A stretch of 64,000 nt of DNA, taken from Terriglobales bacterium (GTDB lineage Bacteria; Acidobacteriota; Terriglobia; Terriglobales; Acidobacteriaceae). Below the pieces are notes generated by a model. It was not told the DNA's origin. It made no database searches and worked only from the letters and a program-made list of their open reading frames with translations. Shown piece after piece: positions 7,905 through 17,491 of the stretch. A program made the translations under genes and the position numbers. Within the stretch, counting starts at the first letter, position 1. Every line of letters begins with the position of its first letter. The DNA is taken from assembly GCA_035651655.1 (NCBI GenBank), contig DASRFG010000006.1, forward strand, positions 62,001-126,000, given 5' to 3'.

Positions 7905-9065
7905 TTATTGTTCTCCCAGTTTGGTGAAAGCCCGCTTCAAGAATCGCGACAAATAAAATCCGTCCAAATACTTGTAGGGCATTTCACCGCTGCTGTAATG
8001 CCCACAGGGCAGGACCGCGATCTCATGCTGCAAATCACGTCGGCGGAACTCAGCAATGATTTCGCGCGAGAGTTCTGGCGGGAAGGTCAGATCGTATGTT
8101 GCATACACGATCAACGACTGCCGGCAGCCGCGGTCAGAAGACGCGCGGCGTTCAAACTGATCGAAATACGCCATCGGGCTGATCACCAGCCACGCTCGTC
8201 GCAAGCGCTCAAGGTCAATGTCGTTTTCTATTCCCGCGCGAATGTGGCGCGTTGATTGCCCCGCCCAGACCACGTCAGCGAAGTAAGTGGAGGCGTGGTT
8301 GAAGGCGCAGACGCGCAGTCGTGGATCATGCGCGGCAGCGATGAAGGCATAGCACGATCCCAGGCTCGTCCCCACAATCCCCAGCTGCTCGTAGCCTTGT
8401 GATTGCAGCCAGTCCAGACAGGAGCGGGTATCAATCACCGCTTGCCGCGCCGCATCAATCGTGCGGCCAACATTGGCAGAAACGGCATAATCGGCGCGCT
8501 CAATCTCGGGCGGCTTGCGGAAGTCGTGATACGGCAAACTAAGACGCAAGGCCGCGATTCCCAAAAAGCTGAATAAGCGGCACAGCCCCAGGTGGCTCTC
8601 GGCGTCGGCGTTCCACTGCGGCAGCACGACTACAGCCTTCTTCGCCGCATAGGCAGTTCGCGAAGAATGCCGCTCCGGAAACCAGCGTGCGACAACTTGG
8701 TTGTTCTCTTCGAATGGCGTGCGCACCGCGGAGCTGAACCGCAAATTCTGTGGGCCCACTGCGCTGTTACCCGTTCCTTGGTGAACCGTCGTGCCCTTTG
8801 TGGTGAATGGTTTTACGGCCTCTTCCAATCGAAAGTCGGTAGGCGTCTCGTACGCGAAGAACTTATCGCTGTTCGTCAGAATCTGCTGATTCAATGCGGT
8901 AACGATGTTTCCCGGATCGCCATCATTAAGGTCTGCTCCGTTGCGGCACGGCCAGCTCTGCGTCCAGTCCAACCCCCAGTCAAGAGGCCGCACTACCCGA
9001 TTGTTGTCTCGGTTTGCAAGCCGAGTCTCCCATGAATGCATCCACTTCTGGTACGGACGGGCCAT
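7905..9065 (-). CDS. Alpha/beta hydrolase
   Basis: 386 residues. The last 250 residues form an alpha/beta-hydrolase fold: AVVVLPQWNADAESHLGL for the first strand and oxyanion region, a nucleophile elbow GTSLGS with Ser234, an acid candidate in YATYDLTFPPE, and a histidine in LPCGHYSSGE near the end. The first 140 residues are unusual, Trp/Asp-rich, and without a signal peptide. The substrate is not evident; esterase or peptidase activity of a dienelactone-hydrolase-like type is the broad guess. It lies 32 nt downstream of alr on the same strand, so co-transcription is possible. It converges on lpxK with no spacing, so any terminator for either gene must lie inside the other. Confidence 0.8.
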   Translation of the reverse strand: MARPYQKWMHSWETRLANRDNNRVVRPLDWGLDWTQSWPCRNGADLNDGDPGNIVTALNQQILTNSDKFFAYETPTDFRLEEAVKPFTTKGTTVHQGTGNSAVGPQNLRFSSAVRTPFEENNQVVARWFPERHSSRTAYAAKKAVVVLPQWNADAESHLGLCRLFSFLGIAALRLSLPYHDFRKPPEIERADYAVSANVGRTIDAARQAVIDTRSCLDWLQSQGYEQLGIVGTSLGSCYAFIAAAHDPRLRVCAFNHASTYFADVVWAGQSTRHIRAGIENDIDLERLRRAWLVISPMAYFDQFERRASSDRGCRQSLIVYATYDLTFPPELSREIIAEFRRRDLQHEIAVLPCGHYSSGEMPYKYLDGFYLSRFLKRAFTKLGEQ

Positions 9066-9097
9066 CTATTCAAGATATCGCAATGGCATCGTTGCCG

Positions 9098-10267
9098 TCA
9101 GTCCACGTAGAGGCGCGGGACTCGGCTGGAAACATTGCACAGAATTTCGTATGGGATCGTCGAGGCTATCTGCGCGTGCTCCCAGGCCGTGATGCTGAGG
9201 TCGCCCGACGCTCCGATGAGCAGCACTTCGTCCCCGGTCTCTGTATGCGGAACATCGGTGACATCTACCAACGTGATATCCATGGAGACGCGGCCGACAA
9301 TAGGTGCGTACTTCCCACGAACAATGACGCGGCCGCGCGAGGAAAGCATCCGGTTGAGTCCATCGGCGTAACCCACTGGCAAAACGGCCAACCGTGACTC
9401 ACGCCCGGCGACGTATGTGCCGTTATAGCCAACGTGCTGTCCCGTGGACACCGTCCGGAGGGAGATAACTCTGGTCTTCCAGGAAAGCACCGGTTCGACC
9501 TCAATTGCCCTCGTCGCCGAGCGTTTCTCCTTTCCGCCAGGGCTACCCAGCGGCAACGAATAGCCATACAGCGAGATCCCAGGCCGCACCAGGTTGTTGG
9601 ATTGTGAGCGCTTTATTTCCCAAGTTTCCGGGCAGGTCACAATCGCCGCGCTGTTCGCAATGTGGTAATACTTGGGCGCGAACCCCCCCTGCTCTACCAA
9701 CCGAATCGCCTGTCCAAATTGCTTTATCTGTGCAGAAACATCCGCAGCTCCTGACGTCTCCGCCGAAGCCAGGTGGGTAAACACTCCTTCCAGCACCAGA
9801 TTGGAAGCCGATCGCAGCCGCCCCAAAGAATTCGGCAACTCAGGCATGGACACTCCCAGGCGCGCCATCCCGGTATCTACTTTCAGATGAACCGGCACTG
9901 GATCAGGGCCTCTTTTCGCCGCCTGCTGCAGCGCCTCCAGGTGCCAACCTTCCCATACTGCGGGCGTCAGTCTGGCGCGAATTAATTCCGGTTCGTCGCC
10001 CCGCCAGAAGCCGGTCATGAGCAGAATGCGGCCGGCTATTCCCGCCTCCCTCAGTTCCAGTCCCTCATCGGTCGAGGTCACGCCGAACCACTGCGCCCCT
10101 GCGGACCCCAGCGCCCGCGCACACTCGACGGCGCCGTGGCCGTAAGCATTGGCCTTGACCACCGCGCACACGCTGGCATTCCCGCCCACGATTTGTTGAA
10201 TCGTCTCAAAATTTTTCCGTAGTGCGCGAAGTGATATCTCCGCCCAGGTGGGACGTGAACTGGTCAT
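9098..10267 (-). CDS. alr: Alanine racemase
   Basis: PLP enzyme making D-alanine for peptidoglycan. 389 residues. The PLP lysine is K38 in VVKANAYGHG. DTGMARLGV, a central PGISLYGY, VGYNGTY and VLPVGYADGLNR (with the second catalytic tyrosine region), GRVSMDI and the C-terminal beta domain ending NVSSRVPR are all present. It starts with ATG at 10267. It is followed by the hydrolase gene on the same strand. The location fits the surrounding envelope-synthesis genes (waaA, lpxK, skp, bamA). Confidence 0.97.
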   Translation of the reverse strand: MTSSRPTWAEISLRALRKNFETIQQIVGGNASVCAVVKANAYGHGAVECARALGSAGAQWFGVTSTDEGLELREAGIAGRILLMTGFWRGDEPELIRARLTPAVWEGWHLEALQQAAKRGPDPVPVHLKVDTGMARLGVSMPELPNSLGRLRSASNLVLEGVFTHLASAETSGAADVSAQIKQFGQAIRLVEQGGFAPKYYHIANSAAIVTCPETWEIKRSQSNNLVRPGISLYGYSLPLGSPGGKEKRSATRAIEVEPVLSWKTRVISLRTVSTGQHVGYNGTYVAGRESRLAVLPVGYADGLNRMLSSRGRVIVRGKYAPIVGRVSMDITLVDVTDVPHTETGDEVLLIGASGDLSITAWEHAQIASTIPYEILCNVSSRVPRLYVD

Positions 10268-10323
10268 AAGAGAATAGAAGTCGTGCCGCGATTATAACCA
10301 GAGCATTGCCACCCGATGGTCGC

Positions 10324-11043
10324 TCAGTTGTCATGGAGAGAAAAAATGACTGTGATTTGCGTCTCTACCTGTACCGGTAAGCCGTTCAGCAGATACGGGC
10401 GATAGCGCCACTGCCGGACAGCATCCATCGCAGCCTTTACCAGCATCGGATGTCCGCTCTCCAGGTGCAATCCTTCAACCGAACCTTCACGGCTGATGAC
10501 GGCGCCAAGAACGACTGCACCCTGTATGTGCGCCGACCGAGCCAGCGGAGGGTAAACAGGCTGTACTGGCCTGACGAGATGACCCTGCATTACACCCGTG
10601 GAAACCGTTACTGCATGGTGCGGAGCACTAGCGGCCCGCGGCGGCATTGCGGTACCGATTGAGCGGAGTATTCCGGGTACCCCGGCCCCCGGACCCTCCG
10701 TTCCCGTTTGGCTGATATCTCCAATAGATGGAGGGCTCGCGCTATCTGTGTCACCAGGGAAAGGGTTCGGAATTCGGTGGACAGTGTGCACCGACATGAC
10801 GCTGATTCCCCCGTGTGCTCCAGTGTGCTGGGTCGTGGTTTCAGATGTGTGCGGAGTTGGGGCAGCAGGAAGAGGCGCCATCGGTACAAACAGCGTACGC
10901 AAGAAGTTTTTCGGAACAGGATGCGTGTAGAGCATAGGCAATAGAACGAGCAGGCTCAACGCACACAATTGAATTCCAAAGGAAAACAGCGCAGCCACTC
11001 CTCGGCGATCTTCGGCGTACTCAAGGCAACTTTGCTCAAACAT
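10324..11043 (-). CDS. TonB-family energy transducer
   Basis: 239 residues with a strong ribosome site (GGAGG 7 nt before the ATG). One membrane segment lies near residues 19-40 (AALFSFGIQLCALSLLVLLPML). A Pro/Thr-rich periplasmic spacer (50-150) follows, then a C-terminal TonB domain (LVRPVQPVYPPLARSAHIQG, SREGSVEGLHLESGHPMLVKAAMDAVRQWRY) that contacts TonB-dependent receptors. No exbB or exbD lies in the window. Acidobacteria carry many such paralogues; one possible partner is the receptor at 27913, but linkage is not shown. A terminator at 11163-11191 separates it from skp upstream, so it needs its own promoter. Confidence 0.85.
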   Translation of the reverse strand: MFEQSCLEYAEDRRGVAALFSFGIQLCALSLLVLLPMLYTHPVPKNFLRTLFVPMAPLPAAPTPHTSETTTQHTGAHGGISVMSVHTVHRIPNPFPGDTDSASPPSIGDISQTGTEGPGAGVPGILRSIGTAMPPRAASAPHHAVTVSTGVMQGHLVRPVQPVYPPLARSAHIQGAVVLGAVISREGSVEGLHLESGHPMLVKAAMDAVRQWRYRPYLLNGLPVQVETQITVIFSLHDN

Positions 11044-11162
11044 TGGTGTCCTCCTGCTGCTAAAGACACCGTCGAGACGAGTTCTGCGATCAAATGTAGT
11101 AACAAAACCTGCTCTTTTGCGTCTTCCAAAGGGAACTTTTGGAAGCCGTTGGGTGTCGCGGC

Positions 11163-11191
11163 AAAAAGAAAAGCCGCGCGAATGCGCGGCT
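11163..11191 (-). terminator. Intrinsic terminator downstream of skp
   Basis: On the minus strand, an 8-bp perfect stem AGCCGCGC/GCGCGGCT with a 4-nt loop is followed at once by TTTTCTTTTT. It begins about 22 nt after the skp stop codon. This is the clearest intrinsic terminator in the window. Confidence 0.88.
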
Positions 11192-11213
11192 CTTGAAAAA
11201 TCATCCTTTCGGA

Positions 11214-11969
11214 TTACTTCTTGGGTGGCGTAGTCGGCGTAGTGCCCGGAGTGGGCTTGCTCGCCGGCCTTGCGGTGTTTACGCGGGGTACGGTTGAGCG
11301 CGTCGCCGAGGGTGCCGATGGCGTCGAAGCCGCCGGAGCGGCCACGCCAGAAACGGTGTTGTAGTCGTCAACGATTGCCTTGGTCACATCAGTTGATGCC
11401 CCAGCCCACAACACTGGGCTGTTCTGGTTGGAGACATCCAGGATCAACGCGTAACCGTTTTCCTTGGCATACTTGTCGAGCACGTTCATCATCTTGGCGC
11501 CTACGCGGTTCAGAACTTCATTCTGCTGCGCCTGAAAATCAGATTGCGCGTCCTCCAACGAGCGCTGCAGTGACTTCTGCTTTGATTCAATGGTCTTAAC
11601 CAGACTGGCGCGTGATTCCTCGTTGAGCTTTTCGCCTTGTGTGTTGAGCTGCTTCTTCAAGCTCTCCACCTCATCGTTCATGTTCTTCAACTCGCCCTGC
11701 TTGGGCTCGAATTTCTTGGTCAAGGCGTCAAAATCACGGCGGCCTTCATTGCTGGCAAAAATTGCCTGCTGCATGTTGATAATGCCGATGCGCACACCAG
11801 ATACAGCCGTGGGGGCGCTCGGAGAGGCGGTGCTCGGAGCTGGGGCGGCCGCCGCTGGAGCAGGATCAGCGGGAGGAGTCGCTGAGGCGGTCTGGGCGTT
11901 ACCTTGCGCCCACGCAGTCAAACTGAGTACACATGTTGCGAACGCGAAACGTAGAAACTTGCTTGTCAT
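11214..11969 (-). CDS. skp: OmpH/Skp-family periplasmic chaperone
   Basis: 251 residues: a signal peptide (MTSKFLRFAFATCVLSLTAWAQG), an Ala/Pro/Ser linker, then an OmpH domain starting at VRIGIINMQQAIFASNEGRRDF. A long charged coiled coil follows (about 85-165; KFEPKQGELKNMNDEVESLKKQL onward), and the domain ends with YALILDVSNQNSPVLWA. A second Pro/Thr-rich tail ends in PTTPPKK. Skp holds unfolded outer-membrane proteins for BamA, whose gene lies directly upstream on the same strand with a gap of 171 nt. The Pro-rich extensions on both sides make it longer than enterobacterial Skp (about 160 residues). Confidence 0.9.
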   Translation of the reverse strand: MTSKFLRFAFATCVLSLTAWAQGNAQTASATPPADPAPAAAAPAPSTASPSAPTAVSGVRIGIINMQQAIFASNEGRRDFDALTKKFEPKQGELKNMNDEVESLKKQLNTQGEKLNEESRASLVKTIESKQKSLQRSLEDAQSDFQAQQNEVLNRVGAKMMNVLDKYAKENGYALILDVSNQNSPVLWAGASTDVTKAIVDDYNTVSGVAAPAASTPSAPSATRSTVPRVNTARPASKPTPGTTPTTPPKK

Positions 11970-12140
11970 TGGCTAACTTGCACTCCTTGGGAAATCGTTC
12001 CGGGAATTCATCAAGAGCAGAATGGATGCTCCAGGTTTGCCTGTCTCGTCACAGTACTGCCGCGCTATGCTATTTTCCCGGCCTTAGTAGCCTCATTATA
12101 GGTACAGCCTAGGGTCAGGTCAAACCCTTCTCTCGCCGGC

Positions 12141-15047
12141 TCAGAAGGTCGTGCTGACCGTAAACCGGAAGGTTTTTCTGGGCTCCCGCAGTATGTATGC
12201 AGGTGAGAACAGCGAGGTCGCTTGCTGGAAGGTAAAATCGCCAGCCCCTCCAGGCGGAAACATGCTGCGCGTGATCGGGGTCGGGCTGCCAGTAAACGTG
12301 TCTAACCGTAAAGGATTGTATGCCCAGTAGATACGGAACGGGGCGTTCACGATGGGCATGATCACCTGCAGTTCCAATCCGGTGGAAACACGTGGAATGA
12401 AGTTGGTCCCAGACACGGGACTTAAATTGGCAGGAAACTTCAACTTCTGGCCACCGATGCAATTGAAAGCCGCGTTCAGGGCAGGACACCCAAATTGTGT
12501 GTTGTTGATGTCTGCCAACTGTCCGCTATTGATACGTAATTGCGACGTTCGCGCGATGCCGTCAAAGCCAACATCGGCAAATGGCGCCAGCGTGACCGGG
12601 CCGACGATCGGAATCCGGTACTCCACGTTGCCCACAATGTTCGTGTCGCCGCCAGGAAACACAATCCGATCCACCGGGATGGGGATGGTGATAGATCCGG
12701 CCCTTGGATTCGACGGATCACGTGGCACCGGCGTCCCGTCGGGGTTTGTGAGCGTGATGTTGCCGCGATCGGGCAAGAAGGTAACTGGTGAAATGGAACG
12801 GATATCGAAGCCCCGCAAGTCATTATCGCCGCCCATATAGAAGCGGCTCTGAGGCGGCGCTACCAGTCCCGCGTAACCGGAGATGAAAGAACCCAGCACG
12901 TTGAAACCGATGGTGTTGCGATCGTGATTGACGGGCACGAAGCGCTTGTACTGCACAATCGGACGGATGGACCGCACCGTTCCACCTAGGCCGGCGAAAT
13001 CGACCGCCGCGAAAAAGCTTTGGCCAGTATGTGGCCGCATCGGGTTGTTAATGGTGCTGAAAGAAAAACTCGGAGTGATCCTGCTGGTGATAATTCCGTT
13101 CAGCGCCGAAGGTCCAGCGATCCCCCGGAATGCAAGAAATTCAAACAGATTGGTGGAGGCGTCGCTAAAAGTGTTGATGCTGGATTTGTCAAACTGGTAG
13201 GTGATGCCGACCCGCTTAAATGAGCGGTGTAACGGGTAACTGGCAGATACCGTGAAGCCGGTGCTGTTTTGGGTGAAGTTCTGCAGCGTGTTCAGCACCT
13301 GCTGCGGCAGGTTAAGCCGTTGCCCAAAAAGTACCTGCTCCTGCCTTGCCTGGTTGTAGTTGATGCGGTTGTTATAGACGGTGAATCCCGTCTCCAGCGG
13401 CCTGTCGAACATGTATGGTTCAGTGAAGCCAAACAAAAGGCTACGCATTAAATTACCGACACTCGCCTGTAGCTGCAGGGTTTCGCCCAGTCCCAAAAAA
13501 TTATTGGTCGTGTAGCTGAGCCCAATGAAAGATCCCTCCAAACCACTGACGCCTCCGGTAAGCTGAATGCTGTTCTTACCCTTTTCTTTCACTTTGAGCG
13601 TCAGGTCCACGGTTCCTTCCTGCTCGTTGAGCTTGCGTTCGGTCGCGTCCTCAGGCTTGAGCTGCTCAAAATAATTGAGCTGGTTAAGGCGCAGCAGGCT
13701 CAACTCCCAATAGCGCGTGTTGTATACCTGACCCTCCTCGATGGCCAGCTCGCGCCGGATGACTTTATCGCGGGTTGTCGTATTCCCCTGGAATTCAATT
13801 CGCCGTACGTAGAACGGTTTACCTTCGTCAATGTCTATATCCAGGTTGATCTGTTTCTTGTCTTCATCAATCTTTGTGTCAGGTACCGCGGTAAAGTTGA
13901 TGTAGCCCATCTCGCCGTAGGCCTTGCGGAGGTTCTCAATGCCCTTGCGCACCAGCGATACGTTGAAGATGTCCCCGTCTTTCATGGGGAAAAGGCCGCG
14001 CAGCGCCTGAATATTCCTTACCGCCTTATTGTTCTTGAACGTGATCGTGCCCAGGCGATAGCGATCGCCCTCTTCTACCGGGATCGTAATGTCCACGGCT
14101 TTTCCGGTGCCGTGCTGGACGAGCGGAATGCGAAACCGGCTATGGGTGTCGTGAATCTGCGTCTTCGGGTCCTGGATGAGCGCCTTGAAGTACCCCTTCT
14201 GCTGGTATGCGTCACGTACGCGCTCAGTGTCTTCGCTGAGTTTGCTGGCGTCATAGGTCTTGGCGAAGACACTTTCGAGCACGATCGAATGCGGGATGCC
14301 TATCGGCTTGAGGTTCTTCATGGCGCGTCGAAGGTCGCGCGCTTTTAGCTTCTTGTTGCCCTCAAAACGAATTCGCCCGACCTTGACCTTGGGGCCTTCT
14401 TTCACCACGAAAGTGACGGCCACGGCGGCCGGCGGGATAGGTCGAACTTCAGTGCGCACCGTGGCAAATTGGTGTCCATGTTCGGCCAGGAGCTCTTTAA
14501 CGGTGACTTCGGCCTTCTTAACTTTTGTAGGATCGTACTGGCTTTCCACGGTGAGGCCGACCTTGCGCTCCTTGAAGCGATCCAGCACGTCGCTTTGTGA
14601 GACAGCGTTCAAACCGACGTAATTGATTTCACGGATGGTGGGCTTCTCTTTGACATAAACGTGAATCACCCAACCTTTGGGAGTTTGTTCCCGCTCAAAG
14701 CGGAGATCATCGAAGTAGCCGGTATTCCATAAGGAATTAAAGTCGCGTTCCAAGGCTGCCGGATCGTAAACGTCGCCCGCTCGGGTGAATATGTGCGCCT
14801 TGACGGTCTCCGCTGGAATTCGCCGGTTTCCGTGGGGGATGATGTCAACGATTACGTCTTTTTGGGCCTGTGCCCACGGGGCGCTTAGGAAAACGCAACT
14901 CAGTAGCAGGAGAGTAAGGCCGCATCGCAGAAAAGTTGACCGTCCGGCCTCGAGGCGCGTTCTCCCTTGCCAACGCGCAGTCACGAAGCCGACGATCTTC
15001 CGCTGCGAGACCCCCTCAGACCGGGTGCGCTCGGCAGGCGTCGGCAC
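12141..15047 (-). CDS. bamA: Outer membrane protein assembly factor BamA
   Basis: Core of the beta-barrel assembly machine. 968 residues if the GTG at 15047 is used. A hydrophobic signal (FLRCGLTLLLLSCVFLSAPWAQA) starts only near residue 40, so the true start may be inside the leader. The N-terminal half holds POTRA repeats (IIPHGNRRIPAETVKAHIF; INYVGLNAVSQSDVLDRF; IRFEGNKKLKARDLRRAM; GTITFKNNKAVRN; IEFQGNTTTRDKVIRREL), five in all. The second half is the Omp85 barrel, with SRFYMGGDNDLRGFDIRSI for the conserved lid-loop RGF motif and a terminal FTVSTTF. It is followed by skp, as in many diderms. Confidence 0.96.
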   Translation of the reverse strand: MPTPAERTRSEGVSQRKIVGFVTARWQGRTRLEAGRSTFLRCGLTLLLLSCVFLSAPWAQAQKDVIVDIIPHGNRRIPAETVKAHIFTRAGDVYDPAALERDFNSLWNTGYFDDLRFEREQTPKGWVIHVYVKEKPTIREINYVGLNAVSQSDVLDRFKERKVGLTVESQYDPTKVKKAEVTVKELLAEHGHQFATVRTEVRPIPPAAVAVTFVVKEGPKVKVGRIRFEGNKKLKARDLRRAMKNLKPIGIPHSIVLESVFAKTYDASKLSEDTERVRDAYQQKGYFKALIQDPKTQIHDTHSRFRIPLVQHGTGKAVDITIPVEEGDRYRLGTITFKNNKAVRNIQALRGLFPMKDGDIFNVSLVRKGIENLRKAYGEMGYINFTAVPDTKIDEDKKQINLDIDIDEGKPFYVRRIEFQGNTTTRDKVIRRELAIEEGQVYNTRYWELSLLRLNQLNYFEQLKPEDATERKLNEQEGTVDLTLKVKEKGKNSIQLTGGVSGLEGSFIGLSYTTNNFLGLGETLQLQASVGNLMRSLLFGFTEPYMFDRPLETGFTVYNNRINYNQARQEQVLFGQRLNLPQQVLNTLQNFTQNSTGFTVSASYPLHRSFKRVGITYQFDKSSINTFSDASTNLFEFLAFRGIAGPSALNGIITSRITPSFSFSTINNPMRPHTGQSFFAAVDFAGLGGTVRSIRPIVQYKRFVPVNHDRNTIGFNVLGSFISGYAGLVAPPQSRFYMGGDNDLRGFDIRSISPVTFLPDRGNITLTNPDGTPVPRDPSNPRAGSITIPIPVDRIVFPGGDTNIVGNVEYRIPIVGPVTLAPFADVGFDGIARTSQLRINSGQLADINNTQFGCPALNAAFNCIGGQKLKFPANLSPVSGTNFIPRVSTGLELQVIMPIVNAPFRIYWAYNPLRLDTFTGSPTPITRSMFPPGGAGDFTFQQATSLFSPAYILREPRKTFRFTVSTTF

Positions 15048-15328
15048 AAATTTATCCCGGTCGAACGTCAGAATGCGACTACCTTAGCAATGCGTATCAT
15101 GGGAAACGGCCATTTTATACGGTGGAGCAGCACTCAGGCAAAAAACAGCGCCGCGAGATCGCTGGAGGCAACGAAGTCCAGTGACCGCAAAGAACCTCGG
15201 GCGTCGAGCGCACACCAGATTCAACACCCAGCCCGGCTAAGAGTTGCCATGCTTTACAAAGGAGAACGAAGCGCTGATTCGGCCCTTCCAAATAGTTGTT
15301 GTGGTCCAGCGGTGGGGAACCTATACCT

Positions 15329-15577
15329 CTACTGCATCTGCACAAATGGTGGGTGCATACCACAACTCGAACGCAAAACCGCCTCGAGATAGCTCTTGTA
15401 ATCCTCCACTTCAGAAAGCGAGGCATGGGCGGGAACCAATAAATTGTAAGGAGCACCACAGCTCGGACAATGAACTGCATTTTCAAGGGTCCGTCCGACC
15501 ACAGCTCCAGCCACCTGAACGTGCTGGTCCCAAGAACGGGAGGATTCAAATGCGATCGGATTAAAAGTAATCGGCAT
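15329..15577 (-). CDS. Small zinc-ribbon-like protein
   Basis: 82 residues. The centre carries CPSCGAPYNLLVPAHA, a CxxC knuckle typical of a zinc ribbon, and a lone Cys near the end (RSSCGMHPP) with nearby His could complete a site. A TTTGGGGAAAAACT leader before the ATG offers only a modest ribosome site. The sequence has the composition of a real soluble protein rather than a shadow frame, and no other gene covers this interval. The function is unknown, and it could be a fragment of a larger zinc-finger protein. Confidence 0.5.
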   Translation of the reverse strand: MPITFNPIAFESSRSWDQHVQVAGAVVGRTLENAVHCPSCGAPYNLLVPAHASLSEVEDYKSYLEAVLRSSCGMHPPFVQMQ

Positions 15578-15707
15578 AGTTTTTCCCCAAACCTTGATTA
15601 CGCTGCCCTGAAGTGGTCATTTCGATTCATGCTGCCCCTTCGCGCTTGTTCGTTATTGTGGTTGTAGAGCCGACTCGAGTCAGATTGTTAGCAGGTGGGG
15701 AAACTGA

Positions 15708-15983
15708 CTAGCAGAGATATGTGCAAATGAAGTTTATAAGTTGAAGATTGCGAGTAGGGCCTCGTTCCGGCTCAATCGCCCGAGAGCGCACGGTGCTGAA
15801 CACCGGAGCCATGGACCGTGCCAGCACAAAAACACAAAGAGATGCCACAATGTGGCAGAAGGCGGCGAGTGCTGAATGAGTTAAAAATACGGTGGGCGGA
15901 AGATCAACAAATGGGGAATATACGATGGCCAACATGCACAACACCAGCACGAAAGCCAGCAAGGGTGGGAACCGAAACCCCAT
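15708..15983 (-). CDS. Small membrane protein, unknown
   Basis: 91 residues with two hydrophobic helices (FPPLLAFVLVLCMLAIVYS at about 5-24 and HSALAAFCHIVASLCVFVLA at about 36-55), then a basic tail. No known family is recognised. A TAGAAT box lies 8 nt before the ATG and there is no ribosome site, so if expressed it may be leaderless. It sits alone between frr and the zinc-ribbon gene. Confidence 0.45.
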   Translation of the reverse strand: MGFRFPPLLAFVLVLCMLAIVYSPFVDLPPTVFLTHSALAAFCHIVASLCVFVLARSMAPVFSTVRSRAIEPERGPTRNLQLINFICTYLC

Positions 15984-16044
15984 AAAAATTCATTCTATCC
16001 GAAAACGGTAACTCTGGTAGCTAACTACTCGCGATTCGTCACAT

Positions 16045-16635
16045 CTACTTAATTTCCATTACTTCTTTTTCCTTGCCCTTGCTCATTTCTTCCATCTTCT
16101 TGATTTCGTCGTCCGTAAGGCGCTGGATTTCTGCTACTCCACGGCGTTCCTCGTCTTCAGTAATCTTCTTGTCTTTCAACGCTTTTTTGATGATCTCGTT
16201 GCCATCGCGGCGAATATTTCGCACCGCGGTGCGGTGTTCTTCGAGTATTTTGTGGAGGTGCTTCACCATGTCCCGGCGGCGCTCCTCGGTTAGCGCGGGC
16301 ACTGGCACCCGGATCATCTTTCCATCGTTCATTGGATTTAGTCCGAGGTCTGCCGCGCGTATGGATTTCTCAATAGGCCCCAGTGAACTCGGATCAAAAG
16401 GCTGCACCGTGATCAGTTGCGCCTCTGGGGCGTGTACCTGGGCCACCTGGTTCAGGGGCATCATGGTGCCGTAGTATTCCACCTGTACCGAGTCCAACAT
16501 GTGAACTGAAGCCCTTCCTGTGCGCACTGCCGCCATTTCACGGCGGAAGTCTTCCACTGCCTTGTCCATTCGGGTCTTGAGCTGAGTGTATGACTCCTTA
16601 AGCCCGGGAATCGTAGCCAGTGATGTCTGTGCCAT
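16045..16635 (-). CDS. frr: Ribosome recycling factor
   Basis: Splits post-termination ribosomes together with EF-G. 196 residues, about ten more than usual because of a longer N-terminus. Family segments: EMAAVRTGRASVHMLDSVQVEYYG, PLNQVAQV, QPFDPSSLGPIEKSI, LGLNPMNDGKMIRVPVP, LTEERRRDMVK and the charged three-helix-bundle return ending DEIKKMEEMSKGKEKEVMEIK. It is the last gene of the rplM-rpsI-rpsB-tsf-pyrH-frr cluster, and the pyrH-frr order is widely conserved. Confidence 0.97.
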   Translation of the reverse strand: MAQTSLATIPGLKESYTQLKTRMDKAVEDFRREMAAVRTGRASVHMLDSVQVEYYGTMMPLNQVAQVHAPEAQLITVQPFDPSSLGPIEKSIRAADLGLNPMNDGKMIRVPVPALTEERRRDMVKHLHKILEEHRTAVRNIRRDGNEIIKKALKDKKITEDEERRGVAEIQRLTDDEIKKMEEMSKGKEKEVMEIK

Positions 16636-16737
16636 CGTTCAGCCGTCCTTTTCAGCGAGCTGCGAACTGCGAATTATAAACCGAAGGCAGGATTTCGCCC
16701 GGGGGAGACTACGGCTTGCACAGCTGCGGTGGGAGGC

Positions 16738-17448
16738 TCAGGCGCTGACCAGCGACCCCACCTTTTCGCCGACTATCACCCGCTTAATGTTTCCAGGGCG
16801 ATTCAGGTTAAAGATGATGATGGGAAGATTGTTGTCCTTGCACAGGCTGATGGCGGTGGAGTCCATCACCTTCAAACCTTTCTTGAGCACGTCCATGTAG
16901 GTGATTCGGTCGAACATCTTTGCTTCTTTCACCAGAAATGGATCGGCATCGTAGATCCCGTCAACCTTGGTGGCCTTCAGGATAACCTCGGCTTTGATCT
17001 CCATGGCGCGAAGGGAGGCCGCGGTATCGGTGGAGAAATATGGATTGCCAGTCCCGGCGGCGAAGATCACCAGCCGGTTCTTTTCCAGGTGGCGTATGGC
17101 GCGGCGGCGGATGAACGGCTCGGCAACCTGATGCATCTCGATTGCCGACATTACCCGGGTGTGAGCGCCCTGCTTCTCCAGAGCATCCTGTAACGCCAGT
17201 GCGTTGATCACCGTCGCCAGCATGCCCATGTGATCGGCAGTTACACGGTCCATGTCGCGGGCTTGTACTCCGCGGAAGAAATTTCCTCCGCCGACCACCA
17301 CCGCAATCTGCACGCCCATGGCTTGCAATTCCTGCAGCTCAGCAGCCACCTGCTGCAGACGATCACCTTCTACGCCGAAATCGCCTTTGCCGGCCAGCGC
17401 CTCGCCGGAAATTTTCAGTAAGATACGTTTGAAAGCTACAGGTGCCAT
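16738..17448 (-). CDS. pyrH: UMP kinase
   Basis: Phosphorylates UMP to UDP for RNA, UDP-sugar and peptidoglycan precursor supply. 236 residues. [12 protein letters not shown] is the N-terminal nucleotide-binding strand, [11 protein letters not shown] the glycine loop, and [21 protein letters not shown] the UMP-binding helix. [20 protein letters not shown] and [16 protein letters not shown] match the family. It lies between tsf and frr, all on the minus strand. Confidence 0.97.
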   Translation of the reverse strand: MAPVAFKRILLKISGEALAGKGDFGVEGDRLQQVAAELQELQAMGVQIAVVVGGGNFFRGVQARDMDRVTADHMGMLATVINALALQDALEKQGAHTRVMSAIEMHQVAEPFIRRRAIRHLEKNRLVIFAAGTGNPYFSTDTAASLRAMEIKAEVILKATKVDGIYDADPFLVKEAKMFDRITYMDVLKKGLKVMDSTAISLCKDNNLPIIIFNLNRPGNIKRVIVGEKVGSLVSA

Positions 17449-17491
17449 AGCTAATGTTTCAAGCTGCTGGTTTCAGGTTTCAAGTCTCAGG

